Shown one piece after another: positions 6,952 to 17,800 of a stretch of DNA of 64,000 nucleotides (the first letter of the stretch is position 1; each line of letters begins with the position of its first letter). The stretch comes from Polycladomyces subterraneus (GTDB taxonomy: Bacteria > Bacillota > Bacilli > Thermoactinomycetales > JIR-001). Location of the stretch: contig NZ_JANRHH010000031.1 in NCBI RefSeq assembly GCF_030433435.1, positions 104,658 through 168,657 of the forward strand. The letters are read 5' to 3'. Both the position numbers and the translations under genes were made by a program. Below the pieces are notes generated by a model. The model saw only the letters and a program-made list of their open reading frames with translations, searched no databases and had not been told where the DNA came from.

Positions 6952-8364
6952 ATGAATCCGTGGTTGCGCAAAAAATCCATCGAACAGCTGCAAGCGGATG
7001 GATTGAAGGAAACCGGTCTCAAGCGCGTGCTGGGTCTGGGAACGCTGACCGCCATCGGGCTTGGCGGCATTATCGGTGTAGGCATCTTCGTGTTGACGGG
7101 GGTGGCGGCAGCCACGCATGCCGGACCGGCCGTGTTGCTTTCCTTTATTATCGCTGGTTTGGCTAGTGCAGCGGCGGCATTGTGCTATGCGGAGTTTTCC
7201 GGATTGATACCCGTTTCCGGAAGCGCTTACACATACAGTTACGCTGTGTTGGGTGAATTCGCCGCTTGGATGATTGGTTGGGACCTGTTGTTGGAGTACT
7301 CACTGGTGGTGGCCGTCGTCGCCATCGGTTGGTCCGGCTATCTGCAGTCCATTTTGGGGCAGATCGGAATTCATCTGCCGGTATGGGCCCAGGGTGCGCC
7401 CGGCACGGGTGATGGACATGTCGTGGATCTTTTGGCGGTATTGGGGAGTTTGGCGATTGCCGGCCTGCTCACCATCGGGCTGGAGTGGGGTTCCCGGTTC
7501 AACTCGCTCATGGTGGCCATCAAAATCGGCATCATCCTGGTGATCATTGGCGTCGGCAGCTTCTATGTCAATCCGGATAACTGGACCCCGTTCATGCCGT
7601 TCGGTTTCAATGGCGTGATGCAGGGGGCGGCGCTCGTCTTTTTCGCGGTATTCGGTTACGATACGTTGACAACAGCCGCGGAAGAAGCGAAAAACCCGCA
7701 GCGGGATCTGCCGAGGGCAGTGATTTTGTCGTTGGCGATCGCCATGATCCTGTATGTGGGGATGTCGCTCGTTTTGACGGGGATTGCACATTACACGACT
7801 TTAAACAATTCGGCGCCAGTGTCAAAAGCTTTCACGGATCTCGGATTAAAATGGATTCCGGCCATCATTTCCGCCGCGGCCGTGGCGGGGATCACCAGTG
7901 TGTTGTTCTCCTTCATGCTGGCGGCAGCCCGTGTTTGGTTTTCCATGAGCCGTGACGGTCTACTGCCGAAATGGTTCTCCGGTATCCATCCGAAGTTTCG
8001 CACACCGCACCGCCCGACGCTGATCATCGGCGTGGTGACGGCATTGGTGGCAGGATTTACACCGATTTCCGAAGTGGCAGAGCTGGTAAACATCGGTACC
8101 TTGTCGGCATTCATCCTGATCTGTGCTTCGATTATGATTTTGCGGGTAAAACGCCCCGACTTGAAGCGTTCATTCCGCACGCCGTTGGTGCCTTTTGTGC
8201 CCTTGATCGGAATTGTGTTCTCCGCTTGGTTGATTATCAGCTTGCCGCCCATTACCTGGATTCGGTTTTTGGTGTGGCTCGTGGTCGGTATCGTATTGTA
8301 CGTATCCTACGGGATGAGAAAAAGCAATCTGGCACAGCAACAATCGACGCAAGAGACAAAATAA
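6952..8364 (+). CDS. APC family amino acid permease (cationic amino acid transporter type)
   Basis: Integral membrane transporter of 470 residues with about 12 to 14 helices. The conserved first-helix motif GLGGIIGVGIFVLTGVAA and the following YAEFSGLIPVSGSAYTYSY identify the YfnA/CAT-like branch of the APC superfamily. ATG 6952 has AAGGGGG upstream; in-frame codons before it have no ribosome binding site. It is monocistronic and ends in a strong terminator. The likely substrate is an amino acid taken up with protons; which one cannot be read from the sequence. Confidence 0.92.
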   Translation: MNPWLRKKSIEQLQADGLKETGLKRVLGLGTLTAIGLGGIIGVGIFVLTGVAAATHAGPAVLLSFIIAGLASAAAALCYAEFSGLIPVSGSAYTYSYAVLGEFAAWMIGWDLLLEYSLVVAVVAIGWSGYLQSILGQIGIHLPVWAQGAPGTGDGHVVDLLAVLGSLAIAGLLTIGLEWGSRFNSLMVAIKIGIILVIIGVGSFYVNPDNWTPFMPFGFNGVMQGAALVFFAVFGYDTLTTAAEEAKNPQRDLPRAVILSLAIAMILYVGMSLVLTGIAHYTTLNNSAPVSKAFTDLGLKWIPAIISAAAVAGITSVLFSFMLAAARVWFSMSRDGLLPKWFSGIHPKFRTPHRPTLIIGVVTALVAGFTPISEVAELVNIGTLSAFILICASIMILRVKRPDLKRSFRTPLVPFVPLIGIVFSAWLIISLPPITWIRFLVWLVVGIVLYVSYGMRKSNLAQQQSTQETK

Positions 8365-8378
8365 CTTGCAGCATGACG

Positions 8379-8402
8379 AAGGGGCGCCGGAAAGCGCCCC
8401 TT
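8379..8402. terminator. Bidirectional intrinsic terminator
   Basis: A nine-pair stem AAGGGGCGC/GCGCCCCTT with a CGGAAA loop lies between the convergent permease and leuD genes, 4 bp from the leuD stop. Confidence 0.85.
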
Positions 8403-8405
8403 GTT

Positions 8406-9029
8406 TCATATCAACGGGAGACCCGAGCTGACCCGATAATATGCTGGCACGGTCTCCTCGTAACATGCGATTTGCTCTTCATATTGCAGCGTCATATCGA
8501 TATCGTCCAAGCCGTTGATCAGACAGTGACGGCGATACTCGTCCACTTGGAACGAGGTGGAAAAGCCATCTTCATCCGTTACGACACATTTCTCCAGATC
8601 GACCGTGAGGGTGTATCCCTCTTTGGCTTCGGTACGTTGGAAGAGTTCCTCCACAGTTTTTTCAGGCAATTTCACTGGCAGCATCCCGTTTTTGAAACAG
8701 TTGTTGTAAAAGATATCGGCGAAAGACGGGGCGATGACCACGCGGAATCCGAAGTCCAAAAGTGCCCACGGCGCATGTTCACGTGAAGAGCCGCAACCGA
8801 AGTTGTTTCGCGCGAGCAGAATGGACGCCCCTTGATAACGCGGCTGGTTCAGCACGAAGTCCGGCCGCGGTTGACCGTCATCGTCAAAACGCCAGTCATA
8901 AAACAGGAATTGACCGAATCCGGTCCGTTCGATCCGCTTGAGAAACTGTTTAGGGATGATCTGATCAGTATCTACGTTGGCCTGATCCAGCGGTGCCACG
9001 ATTCCCGTATGCCGGATGAGCGGTTTCAT
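8406..9029 (-). CDS. leuD: 3-isopropylmalate dehydratase small subunit
   Basis: Swivel-domain subunit of isopropylmalate isomerase, which converts 2-isopropylmalate to 3-isopropylmalate in leucine synthesis. The 207 residues carry the diagnostic [14 protein letters not shown] near residue 20 and [15 protein letters not shown] near 80. It overlaps leuC by 4 bp (ATGA), so the two subunits are translationally coupled. No leuA or leuB lies in the window, so the rest of the pathway is elsewhere. Confidence 0.96.
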   Translation of the reverse strand: MKPLIRHTGIVAPLDQANVDTDQIIPKQFLKRIERTGFGQFLFYDWRFDDDGQPRPDFVLNQPRYQGASILLARNNFGCGSSREHAPWALLDFGFRVVIAPSFADIFYNNCFKNGMLPVKLPEKTVEELFQRTEAKEGYTLTVDLEKCVVTDEDGFSTSFQVDEYRRHCLINGLDDIDMTLQYEEQIACYEETVPAYYRVSSGLPLI

Positions 9030-10462
9030 TGTGTTACCTCCTTTTGCCGGATATCTTCCGTTTCCCATTCCCGGATATCTACGAAGTGACCGGCGATCGC
9101 TGCTGCGGCGGCCATCATCGGGCTGACCAAGTGAGTGCGTCCGCCCCGACCCTGCCGTCCTTCGAAGTTGCGGTTGGAGGTGGAGGCACAGCGTTCGCCC
9201 GGTTGTAGAACGTCGGGGTTCATCGCCAGGCACATGCTGCATCCCGCTTCGCGCCATTCAAAACCGGCCTCGGTGAAAATCTTATCCAACCCTTCCGCCT
9301 CAGCTTGCCGCTTCACTTGTTGCGATCCTGGCACCACCATCGCGTGAACGTGCGGTGCCACTTTTTTCCCTTTGACCACGCTGGCGGCGGCGCGCAGATC
9401 CTCGATCCGGGAGTTGGTACACGATCCGATGAACACCCGGTCGATCCGAATGTCGGTGATGGGCGTTCCCGGTTTGAGTCCCATGTATTCCAATGCGCGA
9501 CGTGCCGATTTGCGCTCCGTTTCCGTAGGGAAGGAGTCCGGATCCGGTACCGTGCCGGTAACGTCGACACCCATGCCGGGACTTGTGCCCCAAGTGACTT
9601 GCGGTGCAATAGTGCTGGCGTCGATTTCGACCCTGCGATCGTAAACGGCACCTTCATCGGTCCGCAATTCTTTCCACTCCGCCACAGCCCGTTCCCAATC
9701 TTCCCCTTTGGGGGCCAGGGGCTTGTCTTTCAGATAGGCGAACGTCGTTTCATCGGGGGCAATCATGCCGGCTCGCGCACCCGCTTCGATGGACATATTA
9801 CAGACGGTCATCCGTTCTTCCATGGTTAATGCACGGATGGCTTCACCGGTGTATTCGATGACCGTTCCCGTCGCACCGTCGGTACCGATGAGGGAGATAA
9901 TGGCCAGGATCAGGTCTTTGGCGGTTACGCCGGGTTTCAGTTTTCCCTTGACGTGGATCTCCATCGTCAACGGTTTCGCTTGAGGCAAGCACTGTGTAGC
10001 CAAAACATGCTCCACTTCACTGGTCCCAATCCCGAACGCCAGGGCACCGAAAGCGCCGTGGGTGGATGTATGGCTGTCCCCGCAGACGATGGTTTTGCCG
10101 GGGAGTGTCAGCCCCAGTTCAGGCCCGATCACGTGGACGATGCCTTGTTGCGGGCTGTGCAAATCATAAAGGGAGATGCCGAACTCCTGACAGTTTTTGG
10201 CCAGTGTCTCCATTTGTTTGGCTGAAATGGGATCGGTGACGGGAAGCGAGCGGTCCGTTGTGGGCACATTGTGATCCATCGTGGCTACGGTCAAATCGGG
10301 CCTTCTCACTTTCCGACCGGACAAGCGCAATCCCTCAAATGCCTGTGGTGACGTGACCTCGTGGATCAGATGAAGATCGATGTACAACAGTGCGGGTTTG
10401 CCCGGTTCCTGGTGAATCACGTGTCGATCCCATACTTTTTCAAACAGTGTTCGTGGCTTCAT
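9026..10462 (-). CDS. leuC: 3-isopropylmalate dehydratase large subunit
   Basis: Aconitase-family subunit of 478 residues that binds the catalytic [4Fe-4S] cluster. The cluster cysteines are visible in [13 protein letters not shown] and in the [10 protein letters not shown] pair near residue 410. The substrate and domain motifs [28 protein letters not shown] are intact. ATG 10462 has GAGGTG upstream, and the longer frame starting at 10477 is disfavoured. It heads the leuCD operon, with a promoter near 10603-10630 and a leader of about 130 nt. Confidence 0.96.
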   Translation of the reverse strand: MKPRTLFEKVWDRHVIHQEPGKPALLYIDLHLIHEVTSPQAFEGLRLSGRKVRRPDLTVATMDHNVPTTDRSLPVTDPISAKQMETLAKNCQEFGISLYDLHSPQQGIVHVIGPELGLTLPGKTIVCGDSHTSTHGAFGALAFGIGTSEVEHVLATQCLPQAKPLTMEIHVKGKLKPGVTAKDLILAIISLIGTDGATGTVIEYTGEAIRALTMEERMTVCNMSIEAGARAGMIAPDETTFAYLKDKPLAPKGEDWERAVAEWKELRTDEGAVYDRRVEIDASTIAPQVTWGTSPGMGVDVTGTVPDPDSFPTETERKSARRALEYMGLKPGTPITDIRIDRVFIGSCTNSRIEDLRAAASVVKGKKVAPHVHAMVVPGSQQVKRQAEAEGLDKIFTEAGFEWREAGCSMCLAMNPDVLQPGERCASTSNRNFEGRQGRGGRTHLVSPMMAAAAAIAGHFVDIREWETEDIRQKEVTQ

Positions 10463-10602
10463 AACCCAACACCTCATTTCATGAAAAGTGTGGATAAAGT
10501 CAACGGGACACGTTCTTCCCCTGCCCGCTGGCGTGACGGGACAATGATTCCGCAGGAAAACGGTCCCTATCGTCTGATTGTTTGACTGCTGATATTGTTC
10601 CT

Positions 10603-10630
10603 ATTTTAACAAAGTTTCTCACAATGGCAA
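10603..10630 (-). promoter_or_regulatory. leuCD promoter and leader
   Basis: On the minus strand TTGCCA (10630-10625), a 16-bp spacer and TAAAAT (10608-10603). The transcript would have a leader of about 130 nt with possible GC-rich hairpins. I looked for T-box signatures (AGGGTGG) and found none. Confidence 0.6.
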
Positions 10631-10683
10631 GCACATATTCACGGTTGTTCACGATTTGTTGAAAAAAAACGCTTTCCAAATGC

Positions 10684-10740
10684 AAAAAAAGGAAACCGTC
10701 TCCCGACTAACGATTACGTGAAAGCAGGAAACGGTTTTCC
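10684..10740 (-). terminator. Terminator of the LppM-like gene
   Basis: The arms at 10727-10740 and 10691-10704 pair with one bulge, and seven T's follow on the minus strand (10690-10684). Together with the leuC promoter and leader this accounts for the interval 10463-10780. Confidence 0.75.
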
Positions 10741-10780
10741 TTGATCAAAACGCCCCTGAAAAGGCTGATTCCCATCAAGG

Positions 10781-11539
10781 TCATGAAATATTGGAACCAT
10801 TGCTGACGGTCGGCGGATGTTGACGCTTTTTGCGAACACGCCGCACGATCAACAAAATCACGACGATAAGGAGGATTGCGCCCCAGCCCAATGGGTTGGG
10901 AAACTCCGCTTCCATAAAGATGGGGTTATCTTGTCCTGGCTTCAGATCCCACGTCAAGATTTTACCATCGTCGGTGACGTTGTTGGCATTGTGGTGATCT
11001 GGTGCGATGGGCAACGTCAGCATCAATCTCAAGTGCAGGAGGTCACCTAGCGAGTCACCCAAAAATGTGCCCCCCAAATCTTTCATCGAGCGCAGGTCGA
11101 CATGGGTGTCGACACGGAATTTCAGTGTAAAAAACCCCGGATCAAAATGAAAAGCGGGTTGACCGGAACTGCCGCTCTGCGGTACGGCATCGGTAGAAAC
11201 GGCCGCCAAACTGGCGGACGGTTGATTGGGCAATAAGTCTTTGAACATGTTTTGATCCGGCGGTTCCTTCAATACGTTGTCGACATGCTTTTCGGCCACC
11301 CATCCCGTTTGATCTCCTTCATTCACCGTTTTGACCTGATATCCTTTTTGTTGGAGACGGTCTTTGATTGGTGCGATCTGTTCGGCCAACAACGGGTTGG
11401 AAAGCAGTTTCAGCTGATAAACACCGGAACCGTCGGAGTGAACAGTGATGTGCATGGTGGCGTTCACACAACCGGTCAACAGCATGACGCAGACCATCGT
11501 CAGCAGCACCCATCCGTAGCGTGAGCGTTTTGGTTTCAT
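10781..11539 (-). CDS. Lipoprotein with LppM-like (DUF3153) domain and C-terminal membrane helix
   Basis: A 252-residue surface protein. It has a basic N-terminus, a hydrophobic segment and a lipobox LTGC ending at Cys24, so it should be lipidated. The extracytoplasmic domain begins MHITVHSDGSGVYQLKL, which resembles the LppM/DUF3153 fold. Near residue 215 a second hydrophobic helix precedes a basic tail (RRVRKKRQ), giving a protein anchored at both ends. Function is unknown. It is divergent from cobT, with about 140 bp between the starts. Confidence 0.78.
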   Translation of the reverse strand: MKPKRSRYGWVLLTMVCVMLLTGCVNATMHITVHSDGSGVYQLKLLSNPLLAEQIAPIKDRLQQKGYQVKTVNEGDQTGWVAEKHVDNVLKEPPDQNMFKDLLPNQPSASLAAVSTDAVPQSGSSGQPAFHFDPGFFTLKFRVDTHVDLRSMKDLGGTFLGDSLGDLLHLRLMLTLPIAPDHHNANNVTDDGKILTWDLKPGQDNPIFMEAEFPNPLGWGAILLIVVILLIVRRVRKKRQHPPTVSNGSNIS

Positions 11540-11681
11540 CGGTTCCTCCCTTTCTCCTGGATTCCGAAGTCAGTACAATAGAAAAAGAGCATGAACATGA
11601 ACATATTAGCACAAAAATTGACCAATTGTTGGGAAACACATGTCGGATTCGCAAAAATCTCAGAAAAGGAGCAAAACGAAC

Positions 11682-12758
11682 GTGCAACAACAACTGAATC
11701 GACCCGATCTCCTAGAATTGGAGTCGCTGACGAGACTGATTTCGCTTCCGGACGAGACACTCAAGCAACAAGCGAGAGAACATATCGACCAATTAACCAA
11801 ACCGCCGGGTAGTTTGGGATTGTTGGAGGAGATGGCGATCCGCTTGGCGGGCATCACTGGTGAACGGACCCCTGACATGAGCAAAAAAGCGATCGTCGTC
11901 TGTTGCGGGGACCACGGCGTGGTGGAAGAGGGGGTGACGGCCTATCCCTCCGAAGTGACGGAAAAAATGATGGCCAACTTCGCGGCGGGCGGAGCAGCGA
12001 TCAATGTGATCGCCCGGCAAACCGGAGCAGACGTTTTTGTGGTAGATGTGGGCAGTCAGGCGAGGACGGTTCCCGACGGCGTTATCGACTGTAAGGTACG
12101 TCCGGGTACAGACAATATGGCATCCGGCCCCGCCATGTCCCGCGATGAAGCGGTCCGGGCAGTGATGACGGGGGTGGACGTAGCCCGCAGATTGAAACAG
12201 GAAGGCGTCCGCGTCATCGGCGTGGGGGAAATGGGTATCGGAAATACAACACCGGCTACGGCCATTGCTGCGGTGATGACTGGCAGTCCGGTTGACCAGT
12301 TGACGGGACGCGGCACCGGAGTGGACGACACGGGAATGCTTCGAAAGATTCACGTCATCGAGCAGGCGATCCGCGTCAACCAACCCGATGCACAAGATCC
12401 CATGGACGTGTTGGCCAAAGTGGGCGGGTTGGAGATTGCCGCGATGGCGGGGGTGATGCTGGGAGGCGCGCTGGAGCGCATGCCGGTCGTGATTGACGGG
12501 CTTATTTCCACCTCTGCCGCGATGATCGCCGCCTGTCTGACTGAACGGGTGAAGCCGTATTTGTTTGCCTCCCATTTGTCCGAGGAACCGGCACATCGCA
12601 TTCTATTGGAGAAGTTGGGATTAACGCCGCTGATCCACGCCCGGATGCGTTTGGGAGAGGGAACAGGAGCGGCGCTGTTGTTTCCGTTGATGGAAACAGC
12701 CGTGGCATTGATGCGGGAGATGGCCACCTTTGCTGATTTGGGTTTGGAGGGACCTTGA
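11682..12758 (+). CDS. cobT: Nicotinate-nucleotide--dimethylbenzimidazole phosphoribosyltransferase
   Basis: Activates 5,6-dimethylbenzimidazole to alpha-ribazole phosphate, the lower ligand of cobalamin. The 358 residues show LTKPPGSLG near the N-terminus, VVCCGDHGVVEEGVTAYP, GEMGIGNTTPATA, GRGTGVDDTG and the catalytic Glu in ARMRLGEGTGAA. GTG 11682 is preferred because AAAGGAG precedes it at the right distance and the length then matches the family; ATG 11640 would add 14 odd polar residues. It stands alone, 48 kb from cobD-cobU-cobS-cobC, and I see no cobalamin riboswitch in front of it. Confidence 0.95.
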   Translation: MQQQLNRPDLLELESLTRLISLPDETLKQQAREHIDQLTKPPGSLGLLEEMAIRLAGITGERTPDMSKKAIVVCCGDHGVVEEGVTAYPSEVTEKMMANFAAGGAAINVIARQTGADVFVVDVGSQARTVPDGVIDCKVRPGTDNMASGPAMSRDEAVRAVMTGVDVARRLKQEGVRVIGVGEMGIGNTTPATAIAAVMTGSPVDQLTGRGTGVDDTGMLRKIHVIEQAIRVNQPDAQDPMDVLAKVGGLEIAAMAGVMLGGALERMPVVIDGLISTSAAMIAACLTERVKPYLFASHLSEEPAHRILLEKLGLTPLIHARMRLGEGTGAALLFPLMETAVALMREMATFADLGLEGP

Positions 12759-12796
12759 CATCTTGTAGCCATTTCAGGCGATATTGTCAACAGCCT

Positions 12797-12838
12797 AAAA
12801 AGCCATTTTTCCAAGGGGACTTGGAAAAATGGCTTTTT
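12797..12838. terminator. Strong bidirectional terminator
   Basis: An 18-bp perfect stem (12797-12814 with 12821-12838) whose outer arms are A- and T-runs, between convergent cobT and the GNAT gene. Confidence 0.9.
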
Positions 12839-12872
12839 TGCTATTTTAGCTTGTTGCATAATGAATAAGGGG

Positions 12873-13589
12873 TCATTGGATTTCTGCGATATTCCGCCTC
12901 CATCGTTCCCCTTGTGAAGACTTTGATGCATAGAAAGGATTTTTCCATTCCATCAGTGTTGCATAATTACATGATTCTTCATCCTCTAAATAGTTCGCCA
13001 CCACTTTCACAGGGGTACGGCCACAGCGAAGCAGGAAGGTTATAACAGGGTCCTTCAATTCCCCTTTTACTACAGCTTCGAGGTATTGTTCCGCTGTCAT
13101 CTCATCCGCTTTCTTATGATAGCCAGGCATTCTTCCTCCGCCTAACAACCGTTCCAACCCCTTGTGAACAACGACGTCAAACATGGAGAACATCAACCAT
13201 TTTCCCAACCCTAATTTGCGATAGGAGGGGCGCACGCAAATATCAACGACATAGAGCGTGTTCCCGTTTGGATTATGGTTACGAATATACCCATTATCGG
13301 TAATCTCTTCCCATGTATGGTCCGGATGGTTGGGGTCAAAGTCCACAATCAACCCCGTCATCGATCCCGCGATTTCCCCATTCACCTCAATACATAAGGC
13401 TCCCTCCGGGAATAGCGTAACATGGTTTTTCAGCTGTTCCGTGTTCCACCATAACTCAGACGGGAATGGGGGAGGGAAACTTTCCTGTTGAATTTGAATC
13501 AAACCAGGAAAGTCCCTTTCTTCATAATTTCGGATGATCGCCGGGACAGGTTGATCCTGGTCAAAAACGTAAAACTCTTTTCGATACAC
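12873..13589 (-). CDS. GNAT family N-acetyltransferase, partner of the adjacent nitrilase-like gene
   Basis: A 238-residue acetyltransferase. The acetyl-CoA binding stretch is VDICVRPSYRKLGLGKWLM near residue 125. It resembles the N-terminal half of Bacillus YhcX, in which a GNAT domain is fused to a carbon-nitrogen hydrolase; here the halves are separate neighbouring genes. GTG 13589 follows AAGGAGGG, while the frame runs on to 13631 and would overlap the upstream gene. The two genes lie 32 bp apart on one strand and are likely cotranscribed. Substrate unknown. Confidence 0.85.
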   Translation of the reverse strand: MYRKEFYVFDQDQPVPAIIRNYEERDFPGLIQIQQESFPPPFPSELWWNTEQLKNHVTLFPEGALCIEVNGEIAGSMTGLIVDFDPNHPDHTWEEITDNGYIRNHNPNGNTLYVVDICVRPSYRKLGLGKWLMFSMFDVVVHKGLERLLGGGRMPGYHKKADEMTAEQYLEAVVKGELKDPVITFLLRCGRTPVKVVANYLEDEESCNYATLMEWKNPFYASKSSQGERWRRNIAEIQ

Positions 13590-13621
13590 CCTTCTCCCTC
13601 CTTGTAGAAGGCTAAATCTCC

Positions 13622-14479
13622 TTAGTTCCAATCCGGATAGAGATCTGTACGCCGATCACGCCACGTGGTGACGGAACCACTTTCACGAACCTGATATAAC
13701 AGTTCTAAATCAAGATCGGCGGTGACAATCATATCATCATTGATTTCCCCTTCTACCAAGATCCCCCGGGGAGGGAACGGAATATCGTTTGGTGTAATAA
13801 CCGCCGCTTGCCCAAAATTCGCCCGCATAAAGTCGACCGTGGGAAGGGAACCTACTGTACCCGTAGTTACGACATAGACTTGGTTTTCTACCGCTCTCGC
13901 ATGGCAGGAGTAACGGACACGATGGAATCCATGACGATCATCGGTACAAGAAGGGCAGAAAATCACATCAGCTCCTCTGGCTTTGGCCATTCGAACGATT
14001 TCTGGAAATTCGATGTCATAGCAGGTTAATACGGCGATTGTTCCCTTGTCTGTCTCGAACACCTGCAGACTTTCGCCAGGAGCCATTTTCCATTCCCTCA
14101 CTTCCGTTGGCGTGATATGAAGCTTTGGTTGTTCCGCGATCCTTCCATCCGGATAGAACAAATGAGCGACATTGTATAACCGGTCACCTTTGCGGATAAC
14201 ATGGGTTCCTCCGATAATGTGCATCTTCGTTTGCTTCGCCAAGGATGAAAACAAATCGCGATACTGCTCTGTGAAATCGGGTAAATCATTGATGGTTAAG
14301 GCATTTCCTTGTTTGTCACCGATGGACATCAATTGAGTCGTAAAAAACTCGGGGAATAATACAAACTCTGCGCCGAATTCCTCGGCTGTTTTGATATAAT
14401 GCTCCGATTGCTTGGCGAAATCTTCAAAGGATCGGATCGTATGAAGATGATATTGGACAGCTGATACTCTCAGTTTCAT
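13622..14479 (-). CDS. Carbon-nitrogen hydrolase (nitrilase superfamily)
   Basis: Amidase of 285 residues. The Glu-Lys-Cys triad is visible: Glu in FVLFPEFF (near residue 44), Lys in PKLHITPTE (near 119) and Cys in VLTCYDIEFPE (near 155). The acidic loop and PSCTDDRHGFHRV match the YhcX C-terminal domain, so it probably hydrolyses an omega-amide or carbamoyl amino compound; the exact substrate is not readable. It leads the two-gene unit with the GNAT gene. Confidence 0.9.
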   Translation of the reverse strand: MKLRVSAVQYHLHTIRSFEDFAKQSEHYIKTAEEFGAEFVLFPEFFTTQLMSIGDKQGNALTINDLPDFTEQYRDLFSSLAKQTKMHIIGGTHVIRKGDRLYNVAHLFYPDGRIAEQPKLHITPTEVREWKMAPGESLQVFETDKGTIAVLTCYDIEFPEIVRMAKARGADVIFCPSCTDDRHGFHRVRYSCHARAVENQVYVVTTGTVGSLPTVDFMRANFGQAAVITPNDIPFPPRGILVEGEINDDMIVTADLDLELLYQVRESGSVTTWRDRRTDLYPDWN

Positions 14480-14665
14480 ATGGCTCCTCCTTTTACCTGG
14501 TTCCCGTCATGCTCTGCTTTTCTTCTATCTAAGAAAACAAGTTATAGTGGATGATACAGTAATTATTAGGTATATAGCGTTTATTAACAAGTACGTACTT
14601 TGTTTTAACTAATTATCCTTAATTATGAAGGAGTTAATGAATGATGGGGAAGTTTGAAAAGAAAA

Positions 14666-14772
14666 AGTACCTCCTGTTAACATACGAGGTGTCCATGTGC
14701 ACAGGACCCTTTAAAACAGAGGAGGTACTCAAAATGAAATCAACTAACTTTCATTGCAGGAGCAGATGTTAG
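14666..14772 (+). other. RBS-sequestering stem-loop followed by a 12-codon ORF (gene remnant or leader)
   Basis: AGTACCTCCT (14666-14675) pairs exactly with AGGAGGTACT (14720-14729), hiding a strong ribosome binding site 4 bp before an ATG at 14734. The ORF (MKSTNFHCRSRC) stops after 12 codons. This could be the left end of a decayed insertion sequence or a translation-attenuation leader whose gene is gone. Nothing else is seen in 14480-14812. Confidence 0.4.
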
Positions 14773-14812
14773 TAATCATCTGGGCCTGCATTCTCTTAAT
14801 AAAAAGTGGTGC

Positions 14813-15778
<966 letters not shown>

Positions 15779-15811
15779 TTATATAGTATTTGGCTGGCTT
15801 CCTGCTATAAA

Positions 15812-17455
15812 TCACAGGAGAAAGCGGAAAATATATGCCAGCAGATAGGTAAAGATACAGGTGATGAATAGGAAAGCCAAACTATATTTCAAAGTGAAGC
15901 GGAACAAACTGGATTCATCGCCGGATTGACCAACAGCTGCTGTAGCGATCGCCACCGATTGTGGACTGAGCAATTTCCCCATCACCCCCCCACTGGTATT
16001 AGCGGCTACGAGCAAAGCCGGCGATGCCCCAATCTGTTGCGCCGTCACCAGTTGCAGGTGACCAAACAAAGCGTTGTTGGCGACAACCGAACCCGTCAGA
16101 AATACACCGATCCAACCCAGAACGGGTGAGAAGAAGGGGAATAACTTGCCGGTTTTCGATAAAGCTAAGCCCAAGGTGGACGAAATGCCCGAGTAGTTGG
16201 CTAGATAAGCAAAAGCGAGTACGAAACCGATGGTGACAACGGGTTTCCACAGTTCAAGCAATGTTTCTTTGATCAATTGTAATGTTGTTCGCATATTGAC
16301 GCGGAACAACAGAAGGGTCAGGATGACAGAGAGCAAGATCGCGGTACCTGTCGAAGACAGCCAGTCCAGTTTGAAAACCGCATCATATGGCGTCAGATCC
16401 TTGGCGATCGGAGGAGCAATCAACACATGTTGATGCAGTCCGGGAATTTTAATCTTGGTGACAAGAGATTCCAATGGCCCTCCTTGGTCGAATAAATGTT
16501 TAAAAGCTTTGCTGCTCCAGATGCTGACCATGATCGTCAGGATGTAAAATGGAGACCATGCTTTGATGATTTGTCCCGTTGTCACACGCTTGGAGCGGAC
16601 AGTTTGTGTACCATTATTAAGATGGAAGATGTTTTTTGGTTTCCAGAACTTCGAAAACAGCGTTAAAGCACCCATACTGATTAGTGAGGAAGTAATGTTA
16701 GCCAACTCAGGTCCGATTAAAGTGACGGTCAAGTATTGTGCCACTGCATACGATCCTCCGACAACGAGCAGAGCGGGAAATACTTCTCTCACACCGCGTA
16801 ATCCATCCAAAATCCAAATCATCAAAAACGGCACAAGGAAGGAAATGATCGGTAATTGAATCCCCAGAATTTTAGACAACACGATTTTATCGATGCCGGA
16901 GACTTGACCGGCCACAATGACTGGAATCCCCATTGCCCCAAAAGCTCCAGATGCTGCGTTGGCAATCAAGCAAAGCGAGGCGGCTTGCAATGGTTGAAAG
17001 CCTAGTTCGACGAGCAATGCGGCAGAGATCGCAATCGGAACCCCAAATCCTGCTGCGCCTTCCAGAAATGCGTTAAACGAAAATCCGATCAGCAATAGTT
17101 GTAATCGTTGATCGTCGGAGATCGAGATGATACTGGATCGAATAACATCGAAATTCCCCGTTTTTACCGTGATCTTATACAGTAAAACAGCTGTAACCAC
17201 AATCCAGGCGATTGGCCATAAACTATAGGCAAAACCAAAACCAAAACCAACCGCACCTAGTGTCATAGAAATTGGCATGCGATAAACGAAGATGGCAATC
17301 ACGAAGGCGATGAACGTTGTATAGAAAGCGGCTATATATCCTTTTAGACGTAAGATTGTTAAAGATATCACAAAGAAGATGATCGGAATGGCAGATACGA
17401 ATGCTGATAGCCATAACTGGTGAAGAGGATCATAGGTTTGTGTCCACATGTCCAT
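15812..17455 (-). CDS. lctP: L-lactate permease
   Basis: Integral membrane lactate/proton symporter of about 547 residues with roughly 13 to 14 helices. It carries LctP-family landmarks such as NAFLEGAAGFGVPIAISAALL, NAASGAFGAMGIPVIVAGQ and the C-terminal ANTSGGVMGKLLSPQSVAIA. ATG 17455 is preferred, 6 bp after AAGGGG; GTG 17464 overlaps the ribosome binding site and ATG 17449 is also possible. It is the first gene of the lctP-ldh unit. Confidence 0.94.
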   Translation of the reverse strand: MDMWTQTYDPLHQLWLSAFVSAIPIIFFVISLTILRLKGYIAAFYTTFIAFVIAIFVYRMPISMTLGAVGFGFGFAYSLWPIAWIVVTAVLLYKITVKTGNFDVIRSSIISISDDQRLQLLLIGFSFNAFLEGAAGFGVPIAISAALLVELGFQPLQAASLCLIANAASGAFGAMGIPVIVAGQVSGIDKIVLSKILGIQLPIISFLVPFLMIWILDGLRGVREVFPALLVVGGSYAVAQYLTVTLIGPELANITSSLISMGALTLFSKFWKPKNIFHLNNGTQTVRSKRVTTGQIIKAWSPFYILTIMVSIWSSKAFKHLFDQGGPLESLVTKIKIPGLHQHVLIAPPIAKDLTPYDAVFKLDWLSSTGTAILLSVILTLLLFRVNMRTTLQLIKETLLELWKPVVTIGFVLAFAYLANYSGISSTLGLALSKTGKLFPFFSPVLGWIGVFLTGSVVANNALFGHLQLVTAQQIGASPALLVAANTSGGVMGKLLSPQSVAIATAAVGQSGDESSLFRFTLKYSLAFLFITCIFTYLLAYIFRFLL

Positions 17456-17567
17456 AGGGAACACCCCTTAAAGAAGAGTGAAGGATGAGCTCGTACATTC
17501 ACTGCAATGTAGTATTGATTGACCAGTTTCATTATACTCCCCAACGTAAATAAATGGGATGAACAAT

Positions 17568-17585
17568 TTGTGAATGATTTCACTT
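17568..17585. promoter_or_regulatory. Rex-type operator upstream of lctP-ldh
   Basis: TTGTGAATGATTTCACTT fits the Rex consensus TTGTGAA-N4-TTCACAA with two mismatches at one end. A minus-strand TATAAT lies at 17536-17531, about 80 bp before lctP. Rex controls ldh and lctP in several Bacilli, which supports the call. Confidence 0.6.
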
Positions 17586-17800
17586 ATAATCATGAAATAG
17601 AATAATGAATATTTCGATCAAAAGCACAAACCCCTTATTTTCAAGGGATTTTTGCTAGGTAAGATGAAAAGGATGGAACGGTCATTATGTGATTTTATGA
17701 ACAAAATGTCCGTGTGCATGGAACGCTGGCACATCCAATTGTGTCTGTACCTTGCTCACGTGAGTTTGTCTTGATGTGGTGTGACCCGGATAGCACAAGA

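Noticed and set aside
10463..10600. Leucine T-box riboswitch before leuC
   Set aside because: The leader has hairpins but none of the conserved T-box sequence (AGGGTGGNACCGCG).
11540..11681. Cobalamin riboswitch before cobT
   Set aside because: No B12-box blocks are present, in contrast to 55845-56062.
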